In this document: positions 43,366 through 51,623 of the stretch, piece after piece | How the letters are laid out: every line of letters begins with the position of its first letter | Position numbering within the stretch: the first letter of the stretch is position 1 | Assembly: GCA_002307065.1 (NCBI GenBank) | Contig: DBTN01000009.1 | Span: 51,025 to 115,024, forward strand | From: Akkermansiaceae bacterium UBA1315 | GTDB taxonomy: Bacteria; Verrucomicrobiota; Verrucomicrobiia; Verrucomicrobiales; Akkermansiaceae | Length of the DNA stretch: 64,000 nt | Reading direction: 5' to 3' | Made by a program: the position numbers and the translations under genes | Notes under the pieces: generated by a model | Database searches by the model: none | Seen by the model: only the letters and a program-made list of their open reading frames with translations | What the model was told of the DNA's origin: nothing

Positions 43366-44112
43366 TCATCCGGGCAGGCCGGGCGCTCCTGTCAGTCGGT
43401 TTTTCAGCCGGGTCACTTCCGCTTGCAGGGCTCTAGCGGCTTCTTTGCGGTCACCGGGTAAAGGGGCGGCTTGGCCGAAGTTGAGCATGCCCACGATTTT
43501 CCGCAGCCGCGCGAGCCGGATCAGATGCGGGAAAAACGTCGCGTCTCCCCAATAACAAACGTCGGTCGCGGGATCCGCTCCTTCAGCCTGGTAAAACACC
43601 GCCGCCGGAGTGATCGGGGCACCCGCATCAAGCGCGGCTTGCAGCAGGGTCGGCTTGAAAGGCAAAACCTCCGCGCCGTCCGAACTGGTGCCTTCGGGAA
43701 ACAGGACGACGGGAATGCCGGCGTCCAGCACGCGGCGGATTTCGTCACCGGTTCGTTGAGCGGTGAGCGGCCGCCCCCGCTCTGCGAGGATCGTGCCAGC
43801 GCAGACCAACAAGCCACCGACGAGCGGCCATTTGACGACATCGGATTTGGCCACAAAAACCACCGGTCCCTCGGCGGCGATCAACAGGATATCGAGGTAG
43901 CTCAGATGATTGCAAACGATCAGCCCTTCCGTGGGCAGGCGGCCGCTGACGGAGACGTTCACTTCCAGTGCGGCGAGCATGCGGCGGGCCTGTCGTTGTT
44001 GCCACGTCGCCTTTTGGGGAATGGTTTTGAGCGCTTTCCCTTCGACGCGCGCCGAGAGGATCGCGCGCGCCAGCCGCAAGAGTCTCGCCGTTGATCGAAG
44101 GGATTTAATCAT
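43366..44112 (-). CDS. olsA: PlsC-family acyltransferase, likely ornithine-lipid OlsA
   Basis: A 248-residue 1-acyl-glycerol-3-phosphate-acyltransferase-type protein. The catalytic His69-x4-Asp74 is in CNHLSYLDI, and FPEGTSSDGAEVLPFKPTLL follows at about 140-160. The N-terminal region is a hydrophobic amphipathic segment. OlsA O-acylates lyso-ornithine lipid; it belongs to the same family as PlsC. The assignment as OlsA comes from the overlap with the olsB stop (ATG 44112, TAA at 44105), implying coupling, and from the OlsB match of that neighbour. A general PlsC role is the alternative; another PlsC-like gene lies at 63.0 kb. Confidence 0.8.
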   Translation of the reverse strand: MIKSLRSTARLLRLARAILSARVEGKALKTIPQKATWQQRQARRMLAALEVNVSVSGRLPTEGLIVCNHLSYLDILLIAAEGPVVFVAKSDVVKWPLVGGLLVCAGTILAERGRPLTAQRTGDEIRRVLDAGIPVVLFPEGTSSDGAEVLPFKPTLLQAALDAGAPITPAAVFYQAEGADPATDVCYWGDATFFPHLIRLARLRKIVGMLNFGQAAPLPGDRKEAARALQAEVTRLKNRLTGAPGLPG

Positions 44113-44848
44113 GCTCCTTAAAGAAGTGTTTCTTTCCGGCGGCGGAGGTTTTTGCAAGGTCGAGAATGGTAAGAAAATCAATCGTCTGAAATTCGCGATC
44201 GAGTGCCGGAGGAGCGGCGATCACCGCGCCGACGCCGAGGTACGCGGCGAAAAGTTTGGGGATCTTCACCGTGGGGCTGACCTCTTCAGGTTCCGGCATT
44301 TGGAAATTTCCGATCGGGTGCGTTCTCAATTCGGGAGGCGCGAGGTAATGGGTTTCGAGCTGGCGGAAAAGCGCCCATCCTTCTGCCGGGTTTTGCGAGG
44401 TAAGGGAGCTGCAGCCGAGCAAGTACCGGGAGCCGCGGGACGAGGCGTAGGCCGCGATGCCACGCCACAGCAAGTCGAGGACCGAGCGCTTGCGGTGGTC
44501 TTTGTGGACGCACGCCCGGCCGAGTTCGAGGATTTCATTTCGCAGCGATTCATAAGGCGCGAAGCTGAATTCCTGAGCGCTGTAGTATCCGCGGCCCGCT
44601 GCGGCCATGGCACCGGTTTGGAGGCGATAGGTCCCGACGATGGCACCGGTGTTGGATTCTTCGACGACCAAATGATCGCACTGAGGGTCGAAGGGATCGG
44701 CATCGAGCCCGCGGTGCCATGAGCTGGAAAGGCCTTCTCCCAATTCGAGGTTGAAGACTTCATAACGCAGCCGCTGCGCGGCTTCGATGTCGTGTGGCGC
44801 GCGAGTGGTGCGCACTTCGTAGCCGGTTTTACTGAGGAGTGGGAGCAT
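44105..44848 (-). CDS. olsB: OlsB-type N-acyltransferase (lyso-ornithine lipid synthase)
   Basis: A 247-residue GNAT-fold acyltransferase of the acyl-ACP:L-ornithine N-acyltransferase group. The recognisable blocks are A-Q-R-L-R-Y-E-V-F-N-L-E-L-G-E-G-L (about 24-40), DADPFDPQCDHLVV (about 49-62), GTYRLQTG (about 72-79), FSFAPYESLRNEILELGRACVHKDHR (about 95-120) and LLGCSSLTSQNPAEGWALFRQL (about 143-164). It would acylate ornithine to make lyso-ornithine lipid, the phosphate-free membrane lipid precursor, with OlsA finishing the lipid. It overlaps the composite remnant gene upstream by 20 bp. The start is ATG 44848. Confidence 0.85.
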   Translation of the reverse strand: MLPLLSKTGYEVRTTRAPHDIEAAQRLRYEVFNLELGEGLSSSWHRGLDADPFDPQCDHLVVEESNTGAIVGTYRLQTGAMAAAGRGYYSAQEFSFAPYESLRNEILELGRACVHKDHRKRSVLDLLWRGIAAYASSRGSRYLLGCSSLTSQNPAEGWALFRQLETHYLAPPELRTHPIGNFQMPEPEEVSPTVKIPKLFAAYLGVGAVIAAPPALDREFQTIDFLTILDLAKTSAAGKKHFFKEHD

Positions 44849-45476
44849 TTTCAGTGGGGTTTCTGCTTTGATGATGTCTGAGAATCGTGGCGAACTCGTG
44901 CCAGGTGGTCACTCGTGCGCCGGAAGCGGCGTTGGCGATGCCGATGTCGTAGGCGTGGCGCCATTGCTGGATCAGCGTGCGGTAGCCGTGCAGCAGCGGC
45001 GTGTGCGGGTGGTAGATGTGAGTCGCTTCGGAAGTCACTCCGTTCAGCTCGATCAGCCGGATTCCCTCGCCCACATCCGGTTTCACAACGAGCGGGAAAC
45101 GATCAAACGCCGCCTCCACTTTTTTCAGCTTTTCCTGATCCGTCGCCGACAGACTCACGAAGGGCGCCACACATCCGGATTTCACCAGATGGTTGAGAAT
45201 TTCCGTTTTGGATTCGCCGGAGATGCCGCCATGAGGAATCGCCGGATTCACCGCGGTGAAAGCGAGCAGGTTCCGGCGACGGAGGCCCATCGCGACCACG
45301 GCGAGCACCACGGGGGGATAAAAACCACCGCGGGCCAGAATTCCCAGCGGATCAGCCGTTGCCATTTCGAGCGTAAAATCCTCCGCCCCGGTGAATTTAA
45401 AAAACAGCGTCTGCATCAGGATGACCGCCGCAGCGATCCGGCAAATTGGGTAGGTAATTTTCATGGTTCCGAGCAT
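44829..45476 (-). CDS. Composite remnant: DoxX-like start fused to a collapsed ATP-grasp protein
   Basis: An open 215-residue frame that looks like three disconnected family pieces. Residues 5-30 (KITYPICRIAAAVILMQTLFFKFTG) resemble the first helix of DoxX-type membrane proteins, which then stops abruptly. Residues about 43-136 (FYPPVVLAVVAMGLRRRN, LAFTAVNPAIPHGGISGESK, FPLVVKPDVGEG) match the start of a membrane-anchored carboxylate-amine-ligase-like ATP-grasp family. Residues 141-190 (LIELNGVTSEATHIYHP, then AYDIGIANAASGA) match its C-terminus. About 200 residues that should carry the ATP site are absent between 136 and 140. The frame is intact, so it may be expressed, but catalysis is implausible. 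It is most likely a pseudogene. Confidence 0.65.
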   Translation of the reverse strand: MLGTMKITYPICRIAAAVILMQTLFFKFTGAEDFTLEMATADPLGILARGGFYPPVVLAVVAMGLRRRNLLAFTAVNPAIPHGGISGESKTEILNHLVKSGCVAPFVSLSATDQEKLKKVEAAFDRFPLVVKPDVGEGIRLIELNGVTSEATHIYHPHTPLLHGYRTLIQQWRHAYDIGIANAASGARVTTWHEFATILRHHQSRNPTENAPTPQ

Positions 45477-45803
45477 GGCGAATAGCGCATGCGTCGGATT
45501 CGTCGGATGAAGGTGAAATACCTTACACCCAAACTTTCGGGCAAAGACTTTGCGGTTGCGGTTCCGTCACTCCGCATCTACGCGTCTAATAATGACCGAA
45601 AGCGGTTTCCCCCTGAATCCTCCGTCTCGGCCAGACCCCGAACGCTGGGTGGATGAACATGGCGAATGCCTTTACCGCTTTGCCTTGATGCGCGTCCGCA
45701 AGCCGTCCGCCACACTGAGCTGAGAATTTCTCGATTTCGCCGAAACTCGGAAACTGCAAAATTTCCCGTAAGGAATCGCCACTTCGGACGACCAACCGGA
45801 TGT
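45477..45803. other. Intergenic region, 327 bp, in a decayed zone
   Basis: No supported gene was found. Two short open frames exist, a plus-strand extension of the YHS frame and a minus-strand TTG-started frame (45586-45813, 75 residues) with a fairly natural composition, but neither has a recognisable family or a good start. With a collapsed gene on one side and a truncated YHS gene on the other, this is probably an eroded or rearranged segment. Confidence 0.5.
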
Positions 45804-46085
45804 ATGAAATCAATCCTCCATCGCCTCGCGAAATTTGCCTTCCTCATCGCACTTGGTCTCGGCCTCGCCGGGCATCTCCACGCTCAAGCCCAGAACCTCG
45901 ATAAAACCGGTCGCGCCCTCCAAGGCTACGATCCCGTCGCCTTTTTCACCCAAGGCAAACCGGTCAAAGGCAATCCCAACATCTCCAGCAAAATCAATGG
46001 CGCGACCTACCACTTCGCCTCAACCGATGCCAACTGGCCGACGGTTTCAAAGAAAAAACCATCCACCAGTCTCTTCGGCGGCTGA
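45804..46085 (+). CDS. Truncated YHS-domain protein
   Basis: A 93-residue exported frame with a signal peptide (KSILHRLAKFAFLIALGLGLAGHLHA). The mature part starts like periplasmic YHS-domain proteins: ALQGYDPVAFFTQGKPVKGN, then NGATYHFASTDAN. In the family this is followed by a segment like RDLFKKxPxKYxPQYGG and then a further 60-70 residues with WCAYG. Here the sequence diverges (WPTVSKKKPSTSLFGG) and stops at the FGG position, so the C-terminal half is missing. It is probably a decayed copy. The start is ATG 45804. Confidence 0.6.
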   Translation: MKSILHRLAKFAFLIALGLGLAGHLHAQAQNLDKTGRALQGYDPVAFFTQGKPVKGNPNISSKINGATYHFASTDANWPTVSKKKPSTSLFGG

Positions 46086-46092
46086 ATCAGCC

Positions 46093-48561
46093 CTACCGCT
46101 CCGCCAACGTTCCTTCGGTGACGCCGAGTTTTTCGATGGCTTCGACTTGGTCGAGTAAGGTGAACGCATCCGATTCGCCGGAGATGAATTTTTGGTAGGC
46201 GCGGATGGTTTTAGTGGCGGTGGCGGAATCTTCGTCTAACAGCTCAAGGCGGAAACGCGAAAGTCCGGCGTTGCGGAGCGGATCGAAGAAGCGGGCACCG
46301 GTTTGGGCGCGGCCGTTGAAAAGGGTGTTCCGGCAGCCGACGTCAGCTTGCAATCGGTGCAATTGGCCGACGCGATCTCTTAAATGCACGACGTGTTTTT
46401 CGCAAGGCCGGCCGCAATCTTTATAAGTCGTTCCTGCGCTGAGGAAGGTGCAGAAAACACAATGCTCCATATGAAACATTGGCATGTGTTGGTGAATGGT
46501 GAGTTCGAACCAATCGGCGGGCGCGCCTTTTAATAACTCGATGACTTGTGAAATGTTTAAGTCATAGGAAATCGTGAGATATTCCAATTGGGCTTTTTCC
46601 ATCAACAGTTTCGCGGTGATCGGATTGGCGACGTTCAGGGAAAAATCTCCGGCTTTTCTGAGGTCGGACCGGTTTTTATAAAACTCCAGCGCGGCGAGAT
46701 TTCTTAATAATAATCCGTCCGGCTCGGCGCGTTCGATGAGTTTGAGATAACCGGTTTCGCCTGCTTTTAAGATGCGTGGAGTGGCGAGAAAAATCGCGGC
46801 GTCGGGCTTGAAAGTGGTGGAGCGGAAAAGAGAAACGGCGTCTTTGAATCGGCGCGGATCTTCGAAATCGCAGTAAACCGTTTCGATACCGGTTTCGATC
46901 GCGGCGGCCACTTGATCGGTCGTGCGGCAGAGGACGGAGAGTTTGGGAACGTTGAACGTCGAACGTTCAACATCGAACGTTGAAGGTAGAAGATCGTGGT
47001 GGGTGGTCGTGATCGAAGAACGGACTGAAGTCCGTGGTCCAGTTTTTGGTAAGGCGGAAACGAGGGCGCGGCGGAGCTGATTGAGTGCGGAAAGGGCGAG
47101 GTGGCAATCGCCTTCCAACCGGTTTTCGAGCGAGCCGAGTTCGTAATCCGTATCGCCGAGGCGTGAGAGCTGAGCGATCAATGTGTCCGAGTCGAGCGGG
47201 CGCTTTGCGGCGGCTTCGAGTGGAACGGGTGAGGAAACTTCGGTGCCTTTTGCAGATAAAATCATCGGCTCGCCGGGGCGACCGGTGACGACGATATCGA
47301 GCGGCGTTTTTTTCTCGGCGGGTCGGGTGTTTTGCCAGAAGCGGCGGATGTCGGATTCCAGTTTGGGATCGGACGTTTTGTAAAGCGTGACGCCCGGTTT
47401 GATGCGGTCGAAATTGATGCCGCTGTAAGTCGTGTGGAAGATGAACCGGTCCCCGGAAATTTTCCAAATCCGCGCGCCTTGTTCGAGGTCGCGATTTTCA
47501 CCGGCATCAAAAACCACGCCGTCGCCCGCGTTGATTGGCACACCGGTTGTCTTGCCGAGTTTGATCCAGCCTTCGCCGCAATCGACGATTTCGCCGAGGA
47601 GCGGCCCGCGTTTTTTCCCGAAACGTCCGTGCGTCAGATACGGGTGATTCGTGCCCGAAAGCCAACCGGTACTGAGGCCGCGCGAAAACGTCATTTCCAA
47701 TTCATACCGGTCGGCATCGGTGATCGGATCGGGTGTTTCGGAAAGTGCGGCGTCGATCGCTTTTCGATAAACTCGCGTCACCGCGGCGACGTATTCGGGC
47801 GATTTCAGGCGGCCTTCGATTTTGAAGGATTTCACGCCGGCGCGGATCAAATCCGGGATCAAATCGGCGGCGGCGAGGTCTTGCGGGCTGAGCAGATACC
47901 GGACTTCGCCGAGTTCGCGCGTTTCGCCGTCGACCACGATTTCGTAAGGCATGCGGCAGGCTTGGGCGCACTCCCCGCGGTTTGCGCTGCGTTGTCCGAG
48001 CGATTCGCTGGTCAAACATTGGCCGGAATACGCGACACAAAGCGCGCCGTGGACGAACACTTCCAGCGGTGTTTTCGAACCTTTGAACCGCTCAATTTCT
48101 TTGATCGAAAGTTCGCGAGCCAGAACCGCCCGTTCCATCGGGAAGAGCGATTCGGCAAATGCCAGCCCTTCCGGCGAGGTGATCGTCATCTGCGTGGACG
48201 CGTGCAACTCGACATTCGGCGCAACGGTCCGCGCCAATTTCGCCAAGCCGAGATCCTGGATGATCAACGCATCGACGCCTGCATCGGCGATGAGCCGGAG
48301 CTGCGCTTCCGCCGCTGCCATTTCACCGGTGAAAATCAACGTGTTCATCGTCACGAAACCTTTCACGCCATACCGGTGCAGGTATTCCATGAGTTCCGGC
48401 AGGTCTTCGGTGATGAAATTGTCCGCGCGCAACCGGGCGTTAAATTTCGGCAGGCCGAAAAAAATCGCATCTGCACCTGCGGCGACGGCGGCCCGGGCGC
48501 AGTCCCAGTTTCCCGCCGGGGAAAGAAGTTCAGGGATCGAGTCGTGGGCGAGCGCGTGCAT
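46093..48561 (-). CDS. U32-family peptidase / RlhA-type 23S rRNA hydroxylation protein
   Basis: An 822-residue U32 protein with a two-part layout. The N-terminal half starts PELLSPAGNWDCARAAVAAGADAIFFGL and has the conserved HASTQMTITSPEG, LARELSIKEI and the Cys-rich VHGALCVAYSGQCL, NRGECAQACR and SFKIEGRLKSPEYVA. The C-terminal half has CVFCTFLS and CGRPCEKH. The family makes 5-hydroxycytidine in 23S rRNA (RlhA) or acts in tRNA/ubiquinone hydroxylation, using Fe-S clusters. The linker around residues 505-545 contains two short genomic repeats in frame. The start is ATG 48561; the frame to 49593 runs antisense to the DUF1800 gene. Confidence 0.9.
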   Translation of the reverse strand: MHALAHDSIPELLSPAGNWDCARAAVAAGADAIFFGLPKFNARLRADNFITEDLPELMEYLHRYGVKGFVTMNTLIFTGEMAAAEAQLRLIADAGVDALIIQDLGLAKLARTVAPNVELHASTQMTITSPEGLAFAESLFPMERAVLARELSIKEIERFKGSKTPLEVFVHGALCVAYSGQCLTSESLGQRSANRGECAQACRMPYEIVVDGETRELGEVRYLLSPQDLAAADLIPDLIRAGVKSFKIEGRLKSPEYVAAVTRVYRKAIDAALSETPDPITDADRYELEMTFSRGLSTGWLSGTNHPYLTHGRFGKKRGPLLGEIVDCGEGWIKLGKTTGVPINAGDGVVFDAGENRDLEQGARIWKISGDRFIFHTTYSGINFDRIKPGVTLYKTSDPKLESDIRRFWQNTRPAEKKTPLDIVVTGRPGEPMILSAKGTEVSSPVPLEAAAKRPLDSDTLIAQLSRLGDTDYELGSLENRLEGDCHLALSALNQLRRALVSALPKTGPRTSVRSSITTTHHDLLPSTFDVERSTFNVPKLSVLCRTTDQVAAAIETGIETVYCDFEDPRRFKDAVSLFRSTTFKPDAAIFLATPRILKAGETGYLKLIERAEPDGLLLRNLAALEFYKNRSDLRKAGDFSLNVANPITAKLLMEKAQLEYLTISYDLNISQVIELLKGAPADWFELTIHQHMPMFHMEHCVFCTFLSAGTTYKDCGRPCEKHVVHLRDRVGQLHRLQADVGCRNTLFNGRAQTGARFFDPLRNAGLSRFRLELLDEDSATATKTIRAYQKFISGESDAFTLLDQVEAIEKLGVTEGTLAER
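46947..46984. repeat. Mini-repeat of GAACGTT units inside the U32 gene
   Basis: A 38-bp string of GAACGTT/AACGTTC units (GAACGTTGAACGTCGAACGTT and the following TCAACATCGAACGTTGAA) that is partly inverted-repeat and partly tandem. It is read on the minus strand as Ser-Thr-Phe-Asp-Val-Glu-Arg-Ser-Thr-Phe-Asn-Val. Similar iterated elements are common in intergenic DNA of some bacteria, but this one is in frame in a coding region. Confidence 0.7.
47020..47035. repeat. ACGGACT/AGTCCGT hairpin element inside the U32 gene
   Basis: ACGGACTGAAGTCCGT is a 7-bp perfect inverted repeat with a 2-nt centre, followed by GGTCC. It lies 35 bp from the GAACGTT element. The pattern resembles REP-type elements scattered in many genomes. 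Here it is translated as part of the U32 interdomain linker. Confidence 0.6.
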
Positions 48562-48666
48562 GACCGAGTGAAACACGGGCCGGAGCGGAAAAACAGGGGC
48601 GAATCCAGCGAAATTGCGACTTGGTGAAACTTTCTCTCCCCGATCGGGGTTTCCTTCAGGAATCCG

Positions 48667-50202
48667 ATGTTCCTTCCTGCCGAAAACTCCTGGACGCTTT
48701 TTGAAGCCGCGCATCTTTTGAATCGTGCGGGCTTCGGAGGTGATCCGTCGGAGATCCAAGCGTTCCACGCCTTGGGCAGGGAAAAAGCGGTTGATTCGCT
48801 GTTTGCCGCAGACCCGCCGGACGCGTTTCCGATTCCGGATTGGGCGGTGACTGAAAATGCCGTTGCCGCTCAGCAGGAGTTCCGGCGATCGATCCGGGAA
48901 ATCGATGCAAAATCCGCCGGCTTGCCCGAGGAAAAACGGGCCGAGATGCGCCGCGACGCCCGCCGCGAGCACCAACGCCAGACGCGGAAAGAAGGCATCG
49001 AGGCGCAGGCTTGGTGGTTCCGCCGTTTGCTGAAAACCCAGGCTCCCTTGCGGGAAAAAATGACACTTTTCTGGCACGACCATTTTGCCACCTCGCTGCA
49101 GAAAACGAATCGTCCAGCCTTGCTGATGCAGCAGAATCAGCTCTTTCGGGAGCAGGCGTTCGGCAACGTGAAAAAGCTGACGGTCCAGGTTCTGATGGAT
49201 CCGGCGATGCTGCTTTATCTGGATTCCCAGACGTCGAAAAAGGGCCAGCCGAACGAAAATTTCGCCCGCGAGGTCATGGAACTTTTCACTTTGGGTGAAG
49301 GAAATTACACCGAGCGCGACATCGCCGAAGCGGCCCGGGCGTTTACCGGTTACCGGTTGAATGCGCAAAAACTCACCGTCGTTCATCAAAAACCGCAGTG
49401 GGATAACGGCGATAAAACGCTCTTTGGCCAAACCGGTCCCTTTGACGGAAAAGATGTCATCGGGCTGATTTTTGAGCAACCGCAGGCCGCCCGATGGATC
49501 CCGAAAAAGCTTTGGGAATACTTCGTCGCCGAAGATCCGGCGGATGCGATCGTCGACACCCTGGCGGAGAGTTTCAAACGATCCGGCCTGCAAACCGGTC
49601 CGCTGCTGCGCGAAATTTTCCTTTCGAAGGAATTTTACGGCGAATCCGTCATGCGGTCACAAATCAAATCGCCGATCCAATATCTGGTCGAAATGATCAA
49701 GCAGCTCGAAATTTCCGAGCCTCCCGCCGGTTTTCCGCTGACGGGTCAGCAGCAGCTCGGGCAGTTGCTGTTCATGCCGCCGAATGTGGCGGGCTGGGAT
49801 TGGGGAAAAGGATGGATCAATACGAACACGCTTCTCAGTCGCTACAACCTCGCCGGATTTTTGACCAAAGGCGGGGAAGGAGTCAGCATCGGCCCGAAAA
49901 ACGGCGGCGGCATCGCGATGAGGGATCCGCAGAAACCCAAGGGCGATTTTGCGAAAAAACGCCGGGCAAGCACCTGGGATGGACCGGATTACGAAAAAAT
50001 TGCCCCGCGTCCGCTGCGGGAAAATCCGGCGGATCTGGTCGACTCGCTGATCTTCCGGTTTTTCCAAGCACCGTTGCCGAAAAAAGCGCGCGATTCTTTT
50101 GTCGAATACGCCGCAGCGAAAAAAGGGGTGATTTTCACCGACCAAGAAGTCGCGGAGCTCACCCACCTCATTCTCAGCACTCCTTATTACCAACTCACAT
50201 GA
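48667..50202 (+). CDS. DUF1800-family protein
   Basis: A 511-residue DUF1800 protein, recognised from AAHLLNRAGFGGDPSEI near the start, WWFRRLLKTQAPLREKMTLFWHDHFATS (about 118-145), LYLDSQTSKKGQPNENFAREVMELFTLGEGNYTE in pieces (about 180-215), and the late FNPPNVAGWDWGKGWIN-like block (here MPPNVAGWDWGKGWINTNTLLSRYN, about 370). No cleavable signal is obvious. Its biochemical function is unknown. The family almost always sits next to DUF1501, as it does here, with an ATGA overlap, so the two gene products should form one system. Confidence 0.9.
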   Translation: MFLPAENSWTLFEAAHLLNRAGFGGDPSEIQAFHALGREKAVDSLFAADPPDAFPIPDWAVTENAVAAQQEFRRSIREIDAKSAGLPEEKRAEMRRDARREHQRQTRKEGIEAQAWWFRRLLKTQAPLREKMTLFWHDHFATSLQKTNRPALLMQQNQLFREQAFGNVKKLTVQVLMDPAMLLYLDSQTSKKGQPNENFAREVMELFTLGEGNYTERDIAEAARAFTGYRLNAQKLTVVHQKPQWDNGDKTLFGQTGPFDGKDVIGLIFEQPQAARWIPKKLWEYFVAEDPADAIVDTLAESFKRSGLQTGPLLREIFLSKEFYGESVMRSQIKSPIQYLVEMIKQLEISEPPAGFPLTGQQQLGQLLFMPPNVAGWDWGKGWINTNTLLSRYNLAGFLTKGGEGVSIGPKNGGGIAMRDPQKPKGDFAKKRRASTWDGPDYEKIAPRPLRENPADLVDSLIFRFFQAPLPKKARDSFVEYAAAKKGVIFTDQEVAELTHLILSTPYYQLT

Positions 50203-51503
50203 GAACGCGCCGTGATTTCCTCCGTTCCACCGTCCTCGGAGCGTCCGCCGCTTGGACGGTGCCGATGTTTATCGATCGCACGTTCGCGCAAATGGGCGAA
50301 ACCGCGCGCGACCTCGCGACCCAGCCAGTCACCGGGAAAGACGGCACGATCCTCGTTGTCCTTCAGCTCGCCGGCGGCAATGACGGGTTAAACACCTTGG
50401 TTCCTTTCGCCGAGGACGCCTATTATCGAGCTCGACCGAAAATCGGGAAAAAGGAAAGTGAACTGATCAAACTGAGCGACCACGTCGGGCTCAACGGCGC
50501 GATGCCTTATCTCGGGTCGATGTTTCAGGACGGAAATCTCGGCATCGTCCAAGGCGTCGGCTACCCGAATCCGAACCGCTCGCATTTTGTTTCCACATCG
50601 ATCTGGGAAACCGCCGATCCCCAAAACCGGTCGAGCACCGGGTGGTTGGGCCGTTATTTCGACCACGCTTGTCCGGGTGCGGACCCGACGGTCGGCATCA
50701 GTTTTAACAAAACCCAGCCGGAAAGTTTCGGCGCGACGAAAAACCCGGGGGTTTGCCTGAATTCGCCCGAGCTCTACCGGTGGATCCACGGCGGCGGCGA
50801 AAAAGCCCAAGCTGAAGAATTTTTCGCCGACCTCAACCAGCCCGAGCAGGACGAACCGCCGATGGACGGGGCCTCGATCGCGATGCCCGCTGGCGGAAAA
50901 ATCGGCGGCATCCGAGGTGAGACGAACCTCGCCTTTCTCGAACGCGTCGCCCTCGACGCCCGCGTCAGCTCCAAGCAAATTCTGGAACTCGCCGCGAAAC
51001 ACAAAACCTCCGTCCGCTACGACGGCACACCGATCGCCCGCAATCTCAACCTCGTCGCCCGGATGATCGCGGGGAAAATGCCGACGCGGGTCTATTACGT
51101 CAGCCACGGCGGGTTCGACACGCACAACAAACAGGTGAATTCCCACGACCGGTTGCTCGGCCAGCTCGACAGCGCGTTAAAATCGTTTTTCACGGATTTG
51201 AAAGAGCAGGGAAATGACCAACGCGTCGTGCTGATGACCTTTTCCGAATTTGGCCGCCGCGTCGAAGAAAACGAAAGTTCAGGGACCGATCACGGAAAAG
51301 CCTCGTGTCTGTTCGTCGCCGGGCCGGGCGCGAAAGGCGGGCTCCATGGAAAACACCCGAGCCTGACCGACCTCTCGGATGGCGATCTCCAACACACGGT
51401 GGATTTCCGCGATGTTTACGGGACCTTGCTCAGCGATTGGCTTAAGGCACCATCGATCACGCCGATTCTTGGGAAATCTTATCAGAACCTGAGCCTGGTC
51501 TGA
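50199..51503 (+). CDS. DUF1501-family exported protein
   Basis: A 434-residue protein with a twin-arginine-type leader (RRDFLRS at residues 4-10, then a hydrophobic stretch ending IDRTFAQ), so it is probably folded before export by Tat. DUF1501 is related to sulfatase/alkaline phosphatase-fold proteins. The family blocks LQLAGGNDGLNTLVPF (about 54-69), SHFVSTSIWETAD (about 130), YYVSHGGFDTHNKQ (about 295-308), and MTFSEFGRRVEENESSGTDHGKASCLFVAGPG (about 345-376) are present. The start is ATG 50199, overlapping the DUF1800 stop. The longer frame to 49494 is antisense-quality sequence. Confidence 0.92.
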   Translation: MRTRRDFLRSTVLGASAAWTVPMFIDRTFAQMGETARDLATQPVTGKDGTILVVLQLAGGNDGLNTLVPFAEDAYYRARPKIGKKESELIKLSDHVGLNGAMPYLGSMFQDGNLGIVQGVGYPNPNRSHFVSTSIWETADPQNRSSTGWLGRYFDHACPGADPTVGISFNKTQPESFGATKNPGVCLNSPELYRWIHGGGEKAQAEEFFADLNQPEQDEPPMDGASIAMPAGGKIGGIRGETNLAFLERVALDARVSSKQILELAAKHKTSVRYDGTPIARNLNLVARMIAGKMPTRVYYVSHGGFDTHNKQVNSHDRLLGQLDSALKSFFTDLKEQGNDQRVVLMTFSEFGRRVEENESSGTDHGKASCLFVAGPGAKGGLHGKHPSLTDLSDGDLQHTVDFRDVYGTLLSDWLKAPSITPILGKSYQNLSLV

Positions 51504-51578
51504 ATTTTACAGAGCTCCGTCTTCAATCCGTTCATCTGGTCAAATTCTTTTAAGACGGAACATTTCAGAAATTATTAT

Positions 51579-51593
51579 TGAAACTGAGTCTCA
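51579..51593. promoter_or_regulatory. Fur-box-like operator
   Basis: TGAAACTGAGTCTCA is a 7-1-7 inverted repeat with one mismatched pair (TGAAACT versus TGAGACT). This is the geometry of Fur-family operators, here inside an AT-rich stretch 30 bp upstream of the flavodoxin start. Flavodoxin genes are classical Fur targets. The prediction rests on symmetry, position and gene content. No Fur gene is in the window. Confidence 0.55.
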
Positions 51594-51623
51594 TTAAAAT
51601 ACGTTGAGGGAAATCACGAAGCC

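Noticed and set aside
45586..45813. 75-residue minus-strand frame with natural-looking composition
   Set aside because: It needs a TTG start overlapping the YHS gene, has no family match that I know, and lies in a degraded zone.
47332..48627. 431-residue plus-strand frame opposite the U32 gene
   Set aside because: Shadow of the U32 coding sequence, with no recognisable domain and no plausible start context.
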